From assembly GCA_963620035.1 (NCBI GenBank), contig CAVEXN010000022.1:1-39059 (forward strand): 39,059 bases of DNA. Direction: 5' to 3'. The stretch is from F23-D06 sp963620035 (GTDB taxonomy: Bacteria; Bacteroidota; Bacteroidia; Bacteroidales; WCHB1-69). The notes under the pieces are model-generated. The model saw nothing but the letters and a program-made list of their open reading frames with translations. It did not search any database and was not told the origin of the DNA. Positions 24,108 through 36,600 of this stretch are shown here, one piece after another (position 1 is the stretch's first letter; each line of letters opens with the position of its first letter). Position numbers and translations under genes: made by a program.

Positions 24108-25375
24108 ATGGATTATTATAATAGGTTGATTGAAAGGGAGATAAATATAAAACTTAAAACTTCTTGGGCAGTACTTGTGGCAGGACCAATGTTTTGCGGC
24201 AAAACAACAACGTGTATGCTGTATCAGAAAAGTTTCGTGAAATTAAACACACGGCAGTCCATTTCTATGGCACGTCTGAACCCGAAAGCGGTGCTCCAAG
24301 GAGATAAGCCAAGGCTTATAGATGAGTGGCAAAAGGCTCCTGATATCTGGAATCAGGTGAAAGAATACCTGGATTTGACTGTCAGTTTGGAAAGTACATA
24401 CTTACAGGCAGTACTACTCCGGCAGACAAGACGGAATTACACCATAGTGGGGCATGTAGAATTACTCCTGTGAAGATGCGTCCGATGAGTTTATGGGAAT
24501 CGAAAGAGTCGAAGGTTCTGTCTCGCTCCAAGACCTTTTTGACGGAGACGTCGCATTTCCTTGGGATCCCAACGATGGTTTCACGCCAGATGATGTGGCT
24601 TTCCTGCTTTGTCGTGGCGGTTGGCCGATATCCGTACTTGCACCGCGTGATATTGCCATTGAGATAACCAAAAACTATTATAACGGGCTCTTTGTTTTTG
24701 AGGATTGTGAGAATGAAAGGTTCAGGAACAAAAGGCCTGAAGTGCTGAAGATGATTCTCAGAAGTTATGCCCGCCATATTTCGACAGAGGCTGCTGCCTC
24801 GACCATAATTGCAGATGTCAGGCAAAGAAATGAGCGGACAATGGATGTCAAGACTTTCGGCGATTATATGGAAGCACTTAACGATTTGTACATTCTGGAA
24901 GATCTGCCGGCATGGAATCCTGACATCCGCCCAAAGACATCAATCAGAAGTACTCCTACACGACATTTTGTAGATACTTCAATTGCATGTCGTGTATTGG
25001 GAATAGGTCCTGACGATTTGAAGAGGGATTTGGAAAGTTTTGGGTTGTTCTTTGGGATATGGCCGTCAGAGACCTTACTGTCTATGCTGGGGCATTGGGC
25101 GGAAACGTTTCCCATTACCGCGACAATGCCGGTCTGGAGTGTGACGCAGTGTTGCAACTTGAGGACGGCAGATGGGGGGGGCTATAGAAATCAAATTGGG
25201 CGGCGCTGAACTCGTGGCGGCAGGTGCGAAGTCGCTGAAGTCTCTGCTCGACAAGATTACGGGCAAGAACGATGAGAAAGCCACGTCGTTCCTTATGGTT
25301 CTCACGGCCATTGGCGGTGCCTATCGCCGTGAGAACGGCGTGTATGTGTCCCCGGTAAATCTGCTGAAACCGTAA
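24108..25375 (+). pseudogene. COG1373-type AAA ATPase (DUF4143) pseudogene
   Basis: The pieces in order are: an N-terminal part starting MDYYNRLIEREINIKL with the P-loop GPMFCGKTTT and a Walker B-like RLIDEWQKAPDIWNQV; then, in another frame, FGKYILTGSTTPADKT; then, after another shift, GSVSLQDLFDGDV through RRGW-like CRGGWPISV; then the DUF4143 part (FRNKRPEVLKMILRSYARH, KTFGDYMEALNDLYILED, TPTRHFVDTSIACRVLG). The last part, RDLTVYAGALGGNVSHYRDN and AIEIKLGG, needs two more frame changes, one of them at a run of eight Gs near 25173-25180. A segment after the P-loop is also shortened. Intact family members are about 400-450 aa DNA-free ATPases of unclear role, often thought linked to stress or defence. 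This copy is dead. Confidence 0.85.
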
Positions 25376-25382
25376 GAAAACA

Positions 25383-25401
25383 TAGCGCCTCTAAAGTCTT
25401 A
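25383..25401 (+). repeat. Partial intergenic repeat core between convergent genes
   Basis: TAGCGCCTCTAAAGTCTTA matches the GCGCCTCTAA end of the repeat copies at 6803-6829 and 9982-10008. It lies between the end of the ATPase pseudogene and the stop codon of the fibronectin-like gene, overlapping the latter by three bases. Confidence 0.4.
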
Positions 25402-27603
25402 TTTCACATGGACGGTTACAGTCTCGGAGGGCTGCGACCGCTTGCCATTGCCCAACATCATGCGGATGTGGTACGACACCTTGTCGCCAGAGTTCACTTT
25501 GAAGTCGTTGTAGGTGTTTTCTCCGCGGTTGAAACTGCCCAGCACGTAGGCCGGCTCGTCATTCACCGACTTGTAGATGATGCCGTAGTAGTCGTGGTGC
25601 GACTCGTACTCGTAGGTGAAGTTGAGGGTGATGCCGTTGCCGCTCTTGTGCGGTGAAGCCTTGAGTGTGAGCGGTATCTTGACGGTGGCCGCGCCGCGTA
25701 AGCGTATGGTCGTCTGTCCCGTCTTGCCCGACGAGAGCCCGTCGCGGTCAATCACCTCGATGCAATAGTTGTAGTTCTTGGGCGATGGCTCGGGGTAATC
25801 GATGAGGATGATGGGCTCGTTCTCTTCCAGCTCGTCCGGGGTGATGATGCGGAGGTACTTCCACTGCTTTTCGTTGTCGAACTTGCGATAGATGTAGTAG
25901 TAGGCCACATCCTCGGAGGTGCTCTGCAGCCACTTGAAGACTACCGACTCGTTGGTGGTGGTGTAGTCTTCCAGCAGGGCTATGCCCGGCGGTATGGTGT
26001 CAGGTACAGGAACCGCTATCGTGTCGGAGGGCTGCGAGATGTTGTGGCTGTAGTCCTCGGCCACCACATAGAAGAAAACAAATTTTGTCAAGGTGTTCAG
26101 GCTGATGGTATCCCTCCATTCGTTCTCCATTATCCGAGGCCCGTTTTTGGGAATGAAGTCGTGGTCAAGTTGGTTGGCATAATAGATATGGTATCCATAG
26201 ACGTCTTTTTCAGGACTTTTGTTCCAGTTGAAATAGACGGCGCCGGTAGTGTCCACCCAAGCGGCGAAGCCCGTAGGAGGCGCGGGCGCGAACACGTCTT
26301 CGACGTTGTTGCACTGGGAGGTGGAGTAGGAGAAGTTATTGCTTTCGTCAACCGCAAAGATGCGGAAATAGCCCCTGCCGCGCTTTTCGGCATCCTTGTC
26401 TGTCCATTGGCGGGTCTTGGGCGGGAGCACACCGGTAACATGATTCCATGGGCCTTCGGGCACGTCAGAGAAAGTGACGATAAACCCTTTCAGGTCGTCT
26501 TCTTCTTTGTCCATATACCATTGCAGTGTACACACTTTGTTGTTTTCGGGCAGAATCTCGTCCAGCACAGGCACCGTGGGCGGTATGCGGTCTTCCATCT
26601 GGAACTTCTCGGAGGTGCGCTCCGGGGCATAGTCGCCAAAGGCATCAAACGCCTTGACGCGGTATAGATACTTGACATTCAGTTTCATGGAGTCTACTAT
26701 GCCCATGTTCTTTTCCATAAGTCTGCCGACTTCCTCGCCATACACTTCGTATGCGCCTTGGTCGGGTTCGAGGTTATAGTATGGGGATTCGTTCATCTTG
26801 GTCCACGTCTTACCGTTGTCGGTGCTGCGCTCTACAAAGTATCCCGACAGTTTGTTTTTCGCCCAATAGACGAAAGTAGTGTAGGGGGAGTTCTGATAGA
26901 AATGTATTTCGGGTATCTTTTCGTTTTCCGAACGGACGTATGGATTATTTTGGACCATGAAAGCTTTGGGCGGCATTTTCAACATCTCTTCCGGAATGAG
27001 GCACTCGATGGTATATAAATAGGTTTCGCCGGGTTTTACGGTAGTGTCTACAAAGCGCAGACCGATGGCATCTGCCACTTCGGGATGACCCTCTGCCGCA
27101 AGGTAGGCCATCGTCTGCCGTTGTGTTTGCTCTTGCTCGCGGCGGAACACATAGTTGGAGAAGCCGTCGCTCTCTTTCGGGTTGTAGTACGACTCGCCAT
27201 AGAGTGCCTGAGCTGCCGCGCCGATGAACATGTTTGTAGAATCGTAGCGCTCCATCATCTCGTCGAGTGTTAGAGGTTTGATGGGTTTGTCGTTCAGTTT
27301 CAGTTCAAAGACAGTGTCGTTCTCTTGAACTTCCGAGTTGGTTTTCCACCGGGTAATGTTCCAGCCGTAGTAGTTGGCCGAAATCCAGACACCGGCATTT
27401 TCGGGGGCCCAACGCAGCACAACGCTGTCACCGTAACTGCGTGTAACCACGATGAAGTTGTAAATTTTCTCGTAAGACTTTTCGTTTTGTTCCGCAATGT
27501 CCGTTTGGTCAACAATCTGGGCGTATGCGCCTATGCACAGCGAACATAAACAAATATGCATACAGAACATTCTAATAATATGTTTGATGTTGTGGTGTTT
27601 CAT
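25399..27603 (-). CDS. Exported fibronectin type III-like repeat protein
   Basis: Exported protein of 734 aa; the start at 27603 (MKHHNIKHIIRMFCMHICL) gives a signal peptide ending AYAQ. The frame is open to 27648 but without an export signal at its head. At least four beta-sandwich units of FnIII type follow: around IHFYQNSPYTTFVYWAKN to YLYRVKAFDAFGDYAPE; PPTVPVLDEILPENNK to YFRIFAVDESNN; APPTGFAAWVDTTG to FFYVVAEDYSHN; and PPGIALLEDYTT to YCIEVIDRDGLSSG. The region before them (about 30-240) has no clear family. No type IX secretion C-terminal domain is obvious. It begins 52 bases after the giant gene and is probably the last gene of the surface operon. It may bind or shape the giant protein; that is inference. 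Confidence 0.85.
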   Translation of the reverse strand: MKHHNIKHIIRMFCMHICLCSLCIGAYAQIVDQTDIAEQNEKSYEKIYNFIVVTRSYGDSVVLRWAPENAGVWISANYYGWNITRWKTNSEVQENDTVFELKLNDKPIKPLTLDEMMERYDSTNMFIGAAAQALYGESYYNPKESDGFSNYVFRREQEQTQRQTMAYLAAEGHPEVADAIGLRFVDTTVKPGETYLYTIECLIPEEMLKMPPKAFMVQNNPYVRSENEKIPEIHFYQNSPYTTFVYWAKNKLSGYFVERSTDNGKTWTKMNESPYYNLEPDQGAYEVYGEEVGRLMEKNMGIVDSMKLNVKYLYRVKAFDAFGDYAPERTSEKFQMEDRIPPTVPVLDEILPENNKVCTLQWYMDKEEDDLKGFIVTFSDVPEGPWNHVTGVLPPKTRQWTDKDAEKRGRGYFRIFAVDESNNFSYSTSQCNNVEDVFAPAPPTGFAAWVDTTGAVYFNWNKSPEKDVYGYHIYYANQLDHDFIPKNGPRIMENEWRDTISLNTLTKFVFFYVVAEDYSHNISQPSDTIAVPVPDTIPPGIALLEDYTTTNESVVFKWLQSTSEDVAYYYIYRKFDNEKQWKYLRIITPDELEENEPIILIDYPEPSPKNYNYCIEVIDRDGLSSGKTGQTTIRLRGAATVKIPLTLKASPHKSGNGITLNFTYEYESHHDYYGIIYKSVNDEPAYVLGSFNRGENTYNDFKVNSGDKVSYHIRMMLGNGKRSQPSETVTVHVK

Positions 27604-27655
27604 TGATCGTTTCTTTTTCTGTTTTATATAATAGTTGAAAAATAACATAGAGGGG

Positions 27656-30600
27656 TTAATTATTATTTTCTCTAATATTATCTATTTCAGCTTCTTCATG
27701 AGTATATAAGATTTTCTGCAGCACGTACATATCTGTATCTAAATATGGTTTTTCCATAAAGTTCCTATAGCGAGAATCTTTCTTATACCCTAAAGAAGGA
27801 TGATAGGGTTTTGGAAGCTTTATTTCAGCATTTGGAAAATACACCATTTCTCGTTCTAATTTGATAGCTTTTGCGATTTTCAGTAGATTAACCTCAAAGT
27901 TTGGATTTTGGGAAGTAAGGTAAACAATAGAAATGGAGGCATCCCAGTAATCCTTTAATGGATCTTTTAGCATGCGTTCATTATAAAGCGGTCCGAGGAA
28001 TTCAGATTTCGTATGAATGCTATTGTCAACAGCGTATTTAAAATTTGTATAGTTAATGAACTCATGACCTGAACAATCGGTGGGTTGTGCATTGGTATTC
28101 CACCAGAATTTTGCCAGATAGGCATCATATTCATTCAAGTCCTTTACCCAGAGGAATTTATTTTTTCCTTTCAGTTGCTTTTTGGAAAGAGAATCACCAC
28201 CGTTGGTTATATATTTCAAAGTATCTTCATTCAAAATCCGTTGGAAACTGTAATTAACATACATGTTATGATGACAGAGATATACAAGTGGCATATCAAA
28301 GGGAAAATCAAAATTGGTTAAAGTATAAGAGTATTGTATGTCTGGCTTCACTAAAACGTTGCAATAAAAATCAAAACGATCACTTTTCGAATCAGAAGAC
28401 AATGCATCAACCAAAAGGCTGTTTGATTTGAAAAATCCCAAAAATTTAATCATATCATCCAAAAAAGAAGGTGTGGCATAGTCTATGATTTTTCCGTCAT
28501 AAGTTGGTATAAATTCCTTGAAATGATCAAGGTTCTTAAAGTTATCTTCGCTGTAAAGGTAGTTGGACAAGGAGTCCTGAGCGTTTTCCCCTAATTTACC
28601 GCCATAATCTAAGATTTTGGGTACAGTAACATGAGATGGATCTTCGTCTGCACCATCGCAATTAACAAAATCATTACCTGAAATCCGGCGTGTAATGTGG
28701 GAGAATTTGCAGGAGTTTTTCCTTGTCAACCCCTTGTCCATAGCATTTTCATTATTGGCTTTAACAGTATTGTATGCCTCCGTACCGTTGAAATAAATCT
28801 TAAAGCTGTTCAGAAGATTTAGACTGAAAAAGTCAGGTGACTTGGCACTCCGAATAAAAGAATTTTTAAGATCCAAAAAGTGGTTGAAAAGTGCATCGTG
28901 GTACTGAGTCAGTTTTGTGTCTTGATGGACAAGAAAATAAGCTCTGGGAGGTTGTGTACGTTCCGTCATGTATTTTGTCGCGTCCTTGTAGTCCCACGAA
29001 GTGAACATCCAACCGAATATTTTATTGGATCTGGCATATTTGTCTTTCCCGAAAATGAACTTGTCGTCTTTGCTGTTTTCCCCCAATTCGAGAATGCCTA
29101 TGCCGTTGCAGAGTGTTTCGATGTTGTCTTTGACATCATTGTCATTCAAGAACTCGGTGTAGTTTTTGTATTTGCAAGTGGCCCAGGTCCAACAATAAAC
29201 CGTCTGTCCTTTTGATCTCATTATGTTGAATTCCTCGTCGGCCATAATTCTTTGATAATCCATAGTGTCTCGTCCGAAGGTTGTATCCATTTCGTAAACC
29301 GCCAGTAACTGTGCGGCATAGATGTCTCTACTCCGGTCAAAACCTACAACATCCGGAATTCGAGATAAATTAAAGGTGGCGCCATCCTGAGTTGTAAGTG
29401 TGGTTTCTACCCGCTGTTTTTTCATTGGCTCTTTTGCGAATATCGGCGTTGTTTGTAGGGTTGTTCTCGATACATATCCGATAGTTCCTTTAGTTCCCTT
29501 AGATTGCATCTGTCGGTAACCCATATTCCCCGAGTTTTTCGAAGAAGATACTCTTCTTAAGGCACGTCGAGTGGATGATGTACTGCTGCCCGCAGTGCTG
29601 AATGCTTGCATATTTCCGCTGCTGTTTTGCCTCATAATGCTACGTTTGCTGACTTTAGGATTCTCTGCATTTACAGCCAACGTGCGGAGATTAGGCACAC
29701 CGCCTCCACCTCCAGAAAGGTTCATCAAATCCTGCGCCATCTTTTTTTCCACATTGCCTTTATTTATAACCGTAGTATTGCCTATTTGTGGTTTACTTAT
29801 GCCGCCCGTGTTGTTGGTGCCACCACCTAGTGGTTTACTTATGCCGCCCGTGTTGTTGGTGCCACCACCTAGTGGTTTACTTATGCCGCCCGTGTTGTTG
29901 GTGCCACCACCTAGTGGTTTACTTATGCCGCCCGTGTTGTTGGTGCCACCACCTAGTGGTTTACTTATGCCGCCCGTGTTGTTGGTGCCACCACCTAGTG
30001 GTTTACTTATGCCGCCCGTGTTGCCACTGCTAACTGTGTACGCCGGAGTACGGCTTTCGCTTTCCACGTGCTTTAAATTCTCCTTATATGCTTGTTGTGT
30101 TTTTTTACCCAAATCGCGATACAATTGTTCTTCTGATCGTATCTCGACTATTTTTTTGTCTATTTTTGACGTATTGACACCGGTGCGGGACGTATTGACG
30201 TTGCCGTGATAGTTGCGGGCTGCATCGTAAACGGAATCCTCTATGGCTATACGCGATTTCTCTAATATGGCTTTAGACGCTTTCATTCTCTCTTCCGCCT
30301 TTTCCATTTCCTTCTCATAGTCGTTTATAGGCATTGTTTTTATAATCAACATATTGCCGCATTCTTTGCCGTATATTTCGTCGGGGATTTTTACGGACAG
30401 TTGCCCTATGCCGTTAAAATTATAGCTTAAAGGAATTTCCTCATATCTTTTCTGTTCTTTTGCTTTGTCGATTGTGAAAAGATAGGCTTTGGTAACCATA
30501 GTGCTGCTGTACGAATCGTCGAACAGGTCTTTACGGTCTTTCTTGAGGAAGAGCCGGATATATTTGTCGTCGTCCTTGGTTATGTATTCTTCATTCGGGA

Positions 30601-33600
30601 AATAGGGGTCTCCATTGTACGGCCAAGCGTAAACGACGTTGTCGTCCAGATTCTTCCCCAATTTTTTGGTCTTAAACCAGACGGTAGTGTCTTGGGTCCA
30701 GACACGTACTTCATATTTGTTGTTGGAGTTGGTGTCTTGATATAACGGGTTGAACCAGGCAAAGCCGGTCGGGTTCTCCAGGACTTTGCCGGTTGCCATA
30801 TCGTATGCATCGTCGGTCTTTGTGCCGACATAACTGCCGATGCTTTTTGGATTGGCCTGTTTTCTCCATTCGTATGCGCGTCCTTTCAGGTCCAGTTTGT
30901 TCAAGGCATCGTCAGCGAAACCACCCTCCCGGCATTGGAATATGTAAGTGTTCTTGTCATCGGGATGTCTTTCGAATGTCATCTGCAGGTTGTTTGAAGG
31001 AGAGAAGATTCTGTTATTACGACTGATCTTGTAACTGCATTCTTCCTGCATCAGACGGAAGAAGAAGCGGCGGCTGTCCTTTCCATCGCTCAGACAGACC
31101 TCATCCTCCCAAGGCATATTCGATACGATTGTGCCCAAAGCCATAGGCGATATGGGTGATTCACTCTTTGTGGCCTCTTTCTCCGATTCCACCCCCGGCG
31201 TCACGCTCTGGAAGAGTTTGACATTGGCGAGCGGGTCGCCCGCGCCGGGCACACATACGTCGCCTACCTGGAAGTCAACGGAGGTGTTGAATTTGAGCAG
31301 TCCATTCAGCAGCGACACTTTGAAACGCAGCAGCCCGTATGCGAACGACGGGTTGGGACCGCCGCCCTGGAACAGAGCACCCACGCCGCAGGAGAAGATG
31401 GAGAATTTGCCTTTCCAAAAGCCCAAATTGATATGCAGGCCAACATCGCCTTGCAGTGCGGCATAAACTTGGCCGAGGGCATAGAAGTTGTTTTTGCCGA
31501 TAGGGCCGGGTTTGTCAGGGCATCGTTTTCCTGCCACGTCGAGCAGCGCTATGTCGAAGCCGATGTTGGCGACGATATCCAGATACAGGAAGAAATCGAG
31601 ACTGAGTGCCGCATGGAAAGTAGAGCCCATGCAGAACCCGCCGCCCTTGCCGATGGCCTCCTTGTCGGTTGCCACGATCTTTCTGATTTTGTCTATGGCT
31701 CCAACGTTCGTGTCCATTTTTTTGCCTTCAGATTCTTCATAAAAGAATTTCTTCAGTTCATCGCTCAGTTCGGGCAGCTCGTATGCAAAGGCGTTGCCGG
31801 TCTGCAAATAGAACGTGAACTCTGCCTCTGCTTTAGCAACAATCAAATCTATTTTTGCTTTAAGTTGGACGCGTTTGGCATAAGCCGGTTTCCCGATGGC
31901 GAAATACCAGTCTGTACGGTTTTCTTTTTTGTAGTGTTTTATTTCGAAGTCAATCGGTATCCTTGCTTCAACACTGACCGATACGCCTTTGCTGCCGGTC
32001 CCTGTTCCTGTACCATTTTCAGTCGTATCAACAACTTCCATCAAATTGCAACCTGTCAGCATGCTTGCACCCTCGAATGCGGCTGTTATCTTGCCTTTCA
32101 CTTTGCTGCCTGCCTCGCCCAGATTCAGCAGGCTGTCAAGGTCCATTTTCATTTTCACATTTATGGCAAACTTGAAATAATTGGTATCAGGTTTCTCTTC
32201 GTAGCCGATGATGGCCTCGGCTTGCAGCAGGGTGTTTTTGTTGTTTCCACCATCACCGGGTGTCACATCCTTAAGAAATGAGGTCATTACGTATGCATTT
32301 GCCTGTATGATAATGCCGGTAAAATGTTCTTCGGAGACACGCAACGAGACAAGACCGTCCATGTTCATAGCGTTTTCGGCACCGGTCAAAATCAGACTGA
32401 TGCCGGCATTGGCAACCCAAGAGCCTTTTTCGGGAGTGAAAGACATGCCTACCGTCTGAACAGTGTCTCCTTTACTCTCGCCAACGCTCCCAAGCAGTGT
32501 TTTTGCACCCATCTCTTCCAAACTTTTGGTGGATTTCATATTGTATGCAAAGCCGCCCGAGAAGCCGTTGATGGTGACAACGCCAAGTTGTATGCCCGGG
32601 AGAAATTTCAAGCCGCCGTTGAGCGACCAGTAGGAGAATTTCTCTTTGTTTTTGCCAACGGTAGTGCCGAAGTTGCCCTCCATCCACAGTTTTATTCCAC
32701 CCATACAGGAAACTTCGAGCGCACCGCTCAGTCCGTCGCCGTATTCGTCGTCGCCCGTATGCAATGTAAGTTTGCCGTCGAGGTGGAATACATCGAGTTC
32801 GCAATTCACCCGTATCTCATCCAGTTTCGCATTCGGATCTTCTATTCTGAACCCGTCAAGCGGATATACAGTGCCATAAACGGTAATATCAAGACCGCCT
32901 CCGAAAGCATTGTTCTTGCCGAAACTGAATTTGAGGTCGCCCGACAGTTTGAATCCGAGTTTGAGGGCTCTTTTGGACATGTCAAGGCTGACAATGGGTT
33001 CGAATTTTTTAATGTTGGTGCTGAAACAGTTGGAAATGTCATCGCTTATGGACGATATGCCTTTGCTGTCGGGGTTGTTGAGGTCATAAAGCAGTCCGTC
33101 GCTTCCGGAAGCCAAGCCGCCGATGCTGTGCTGCGGAGATGCCCAACTCCAGTTTCCGATGGTGAACTCGAAGCCGTCAACGGTGTTCGTGTCCTTAATG
33201 GTATTGTAGTTGCGCATCCCCATGCCTTCAAACTTGCAGAGTGTGAAGTTGAGAGGTATGCCAAGTTTCTTGAAGTTGACATTTATTTTCCCGCTCAAGG
33301 TCATGTCAAAGCGGGTATCTTCTTCCTTATAGATTTTCTTCACCCGGAAGCAGGATGATTTCTTGTCGAAGATGATTTTGGCAAGCCATAAATCCATCTT
33401 CAGCGTGTCGTCGGCTGCATCGATGTTGAAGGTGAGGCTGTCGGCGCCGATGGCGCAGCGGTAGCTGAAGTCGCCCGAGAAGAGCGGGACTCCGAACGCC
33501 CCGGCAATGATGGCGTGGTGGAATTCGTTCTTGAGGATTTTCACGCTGACGGTGTCGAGCGAGAACGCCCAACCGCCGCCTTTTTTGGTTTCGGCTTTCA

Positions 33601-36600
33601 GGATGTCGCGCACGAAGAACTCGGCGGTGAAACCGCTGGAGTCTATGAAGATGTCTTTCGCGCCGAAGTTGAGGCGGCTGCCGGCGCGGTGGTAGAGGGC
33701 AGAGTCCGTCTGGGTGTTGTTGATGCCGTAATGATATACCACCATGGAGTCTTTAGGCTGTTTCTTGTCGGTGAAGGTGGTGCTGATGTCTTCGGAGAGG
33801 AATATGGTCATTTCGTTCCAATAGAAGCCCTGCCACTCCAGCCGTGCCTTTGACATGGCCTTGTCTTTCTCGGCCTGCAGCTGCGTCTTGTTCAGGTTTT
33901 TGGCTTTTACGGTATCTATGTTTCCGGTCAGGTAGCCTTTGGGGAATGCTATCTCGTCAGGGGTCTTGGTGGAGGAGTGGTCATACCAGATGCCTTTCCC
34001 CGTGGGGTAGAACGAGAATTTCTGACAGTCGGTCGGTGCAAATGCGTCCATCTTGATTTGGACCATCCAGTCGTCCCAGTCACGCAGGTTGGCGCGGAAC
34101 GAGGCTCTGACGTAACTCTCCGGTTTCCCGAATGTGGCTTTCTTAGGTGTACCGTCTTTGTCGATCTTCATCAGGTCTCTGTCGTTCATTTGGAAGTCTA
34201 TTTCCACGAAGAGGTCTTTCAGTTTGCCCGAATCTATCACGATGACCGTGCCGTCTTTGGGGTCGCTGAAAGAGGAGGACTTCTTGAAGCGCATTTTATA
34301 ACCGTCGTTGAGGTCGAACTCATAGTCGCGTCCCATATACATTTCTATATGCTGGCTGGCATTCCCTAACAGGTTGGTGGGCTCCATGCAGATGTTGTTG
34401 GCGAGGAACGGCACATACGTGTTGTCGCTGCTGGCGGCAAAGATGGCCCAGAAGCCCATCAGGGAGGCTACGGGCGAGAAGTACATGTTGTTGATGACGA
34501 ACACCACGTTTTTGGACCCCGTGACTTCCTCGTCCGTCACGCTCAACGGGAACGTGAGCACTTCGGTGGCGATGTTCCCGCCTTGCAGAGGACCGAGCAG
34601 TCCGCCGTATTTCTTGGCGTATTTCTCTCCCCAGCCTTTGAATGTTTCGTATCTCTTCTTGATCTGTTCGTTCTGCCCCAGTTTGGAGACGATGTTGTTC
34701 AGTTCCGGAGAGCCCAAGGAGTCGAGGTCCAGCCCGAGTTCATTGGTCAGTGCAGAAAGGTAAGTGGCCGAGTCGGTGGCGCTGCTCACCGCCGTGCCCT
34801 TTATGATTTCATAATTCTTGTTGAACTGTATGTCTTTGAAGTCCACCTTGAGGCGCACGTCCACGCCGAGCGGACGCCAGATCACATAACCGTCGCCGCT
34901 GTACACTTTTTTGGTGGAGTCATATTGGGCGCGCTGCATCACCATCGGGAACTCGCCCATCTTAAGTTCTTTCTTCTCTTGTATCAGCTTGTCTGGAGCG
35001 GGGAATATCGCCTCTTTGTCCAGTTTCATGTATTTGGAGGAGTCGCACACCAGCTTGGTGTTGAGGTCCGATTCGAACCCGGGCTCCTCCTTGAGCCGGA
35101 AAGCGGCATAGTGCGACGTGCCGTTGTTCAGCAATTTGTAATGTTGGGAGGTGTCTTCCATCTGCTTGATTGTGATGTCGAGCACCGCCACATATTGCGC
35201 ATCGGTCTTCAGGGTGTCGAAGAGGGTTGAGTCGATGAAGTCTGTGGAGGTGATGGAATCTTTGGTATAGAAGAAGGAGGTCACTTCATTCGGTTTCTTC
35301 TTGTCGGGCAGTTTGCCCACGCGCAGCCGGTAATAGACGGTGTCTTCGTAGTAAACGCCGGAGGCCTTGTCCCAGCGGAAAGAGAAGTCTTTGCGTTTGG
35401 TCACTTCCGGGAATTCGTCTTCGGTCCATGTGGTGTCGTCCAGGGCCTTGTCTGCCAGCATCACGGGATAGGTGAACTGCGGCGGGCGCACGTTGTCGAG
35501 CGCGTTGCTGTCAATGCCCCACGAGAAGACGACATTAGAGATGAATGTGTCGCCGCCCATCTTTACCTGGTTTATGATGCTGTCACGTACTATCGGGGTG
35601 TTATGGATGTATTCGGTGATCTTGTAGGTGGTTCTTTCATTGTAGGAGAAATAAGCATTTGCCTTGAGCCGGACAACGTATTTATATCCTTCAACCAGGG
35701 TTTCGCTCCAGCCGGCCGAGGGTATTTCTTGCAGTTCGGTGTTGTTGAGTCCGAAAGTCAAGGAGTCGCCTTTGCCATTCCAGACTTTTACGATCTTTTC
35801 TTCTTTGAGCGGCTGCGTGGTAAGGGATGCTTCCAAAGCCCCGCCCTTGTATTCAAAAAGCTGCAAGGTGTAGTCCACCTCGATGATGGAGTCGCCGCGT
35901 ACGGGCATCCATTTCACGCTGAAGGAGTCGGCAGATGCCGGAATCTGGTAATAGGGCACGCTTCCGTCTTTGTCTGACACGTATTTGATTTTGCTGTCGT
36001 CTGCCGGTATGCTGGCAGTCTCGTTCGGAAATTGCTGCGTGAGGGTTTCTATGCTGCCCTTGTCCTTTCCCGGGCTGACAAGGAAAGAACGGCGGATTTT
36101 GTTCCTGATACTGTTGTAGTTGTCGGAAACGGTGCTGGTGACAGGTTTCTCGTCTTGTATGACCTGCCCGCCTCCCCACACGAAAGCGATGATCTGGCTC
36201 TTGCCGTCATTGCCGAGTTTGACCTCGACGGGCAGGTTCTTGTTCAGCGTGGCGATTACCTGCATGGCGTAAACGTGGCCTTTCTTGAACTGGAACTGTC
36301 TGTTGGTCAATGTGTCGTACCTGTAGTATGTGTTGGTGCCGTTTCTAATGGTTGCCAAGGTGGCGTTATGTTCAATGGCATCGTGGAGACTCTGGTTCAT
36401 ATAGACTTCCACGATTTTCAAGGTGTAAATGAAGTCGCTTTGTGACAGGCAGTTTGAGATGACCCCTGTCCAGTTGAAGTTGACCACGCGCTCGGCGGGC
36501 AATGTGGCATATTGTGAACTGTTGCGGCTGTCGGAGGTGGGGATGTCGCGAATGCTATTTAAGACGGAAGAGCTGCTCAAAAAGGGAGATGCAGATGAGA

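Noticed and set aside
29791..30023. CRISPR array
   Set aside because: The repeats are directly adjacent with no spacers and are in frame in a protein-coding gene.
29571..30209. Plus-strand open frame with proline-rich repeats
   Set aside because: The repeats are the opposite-strand reading of the 42-base tandem units in the giant gene.
32324..33358. Plus-strand open frame of 344 codons
   Set aside because: It lies fully inside the giant minus-strand gene and shows no recognisable protein features.
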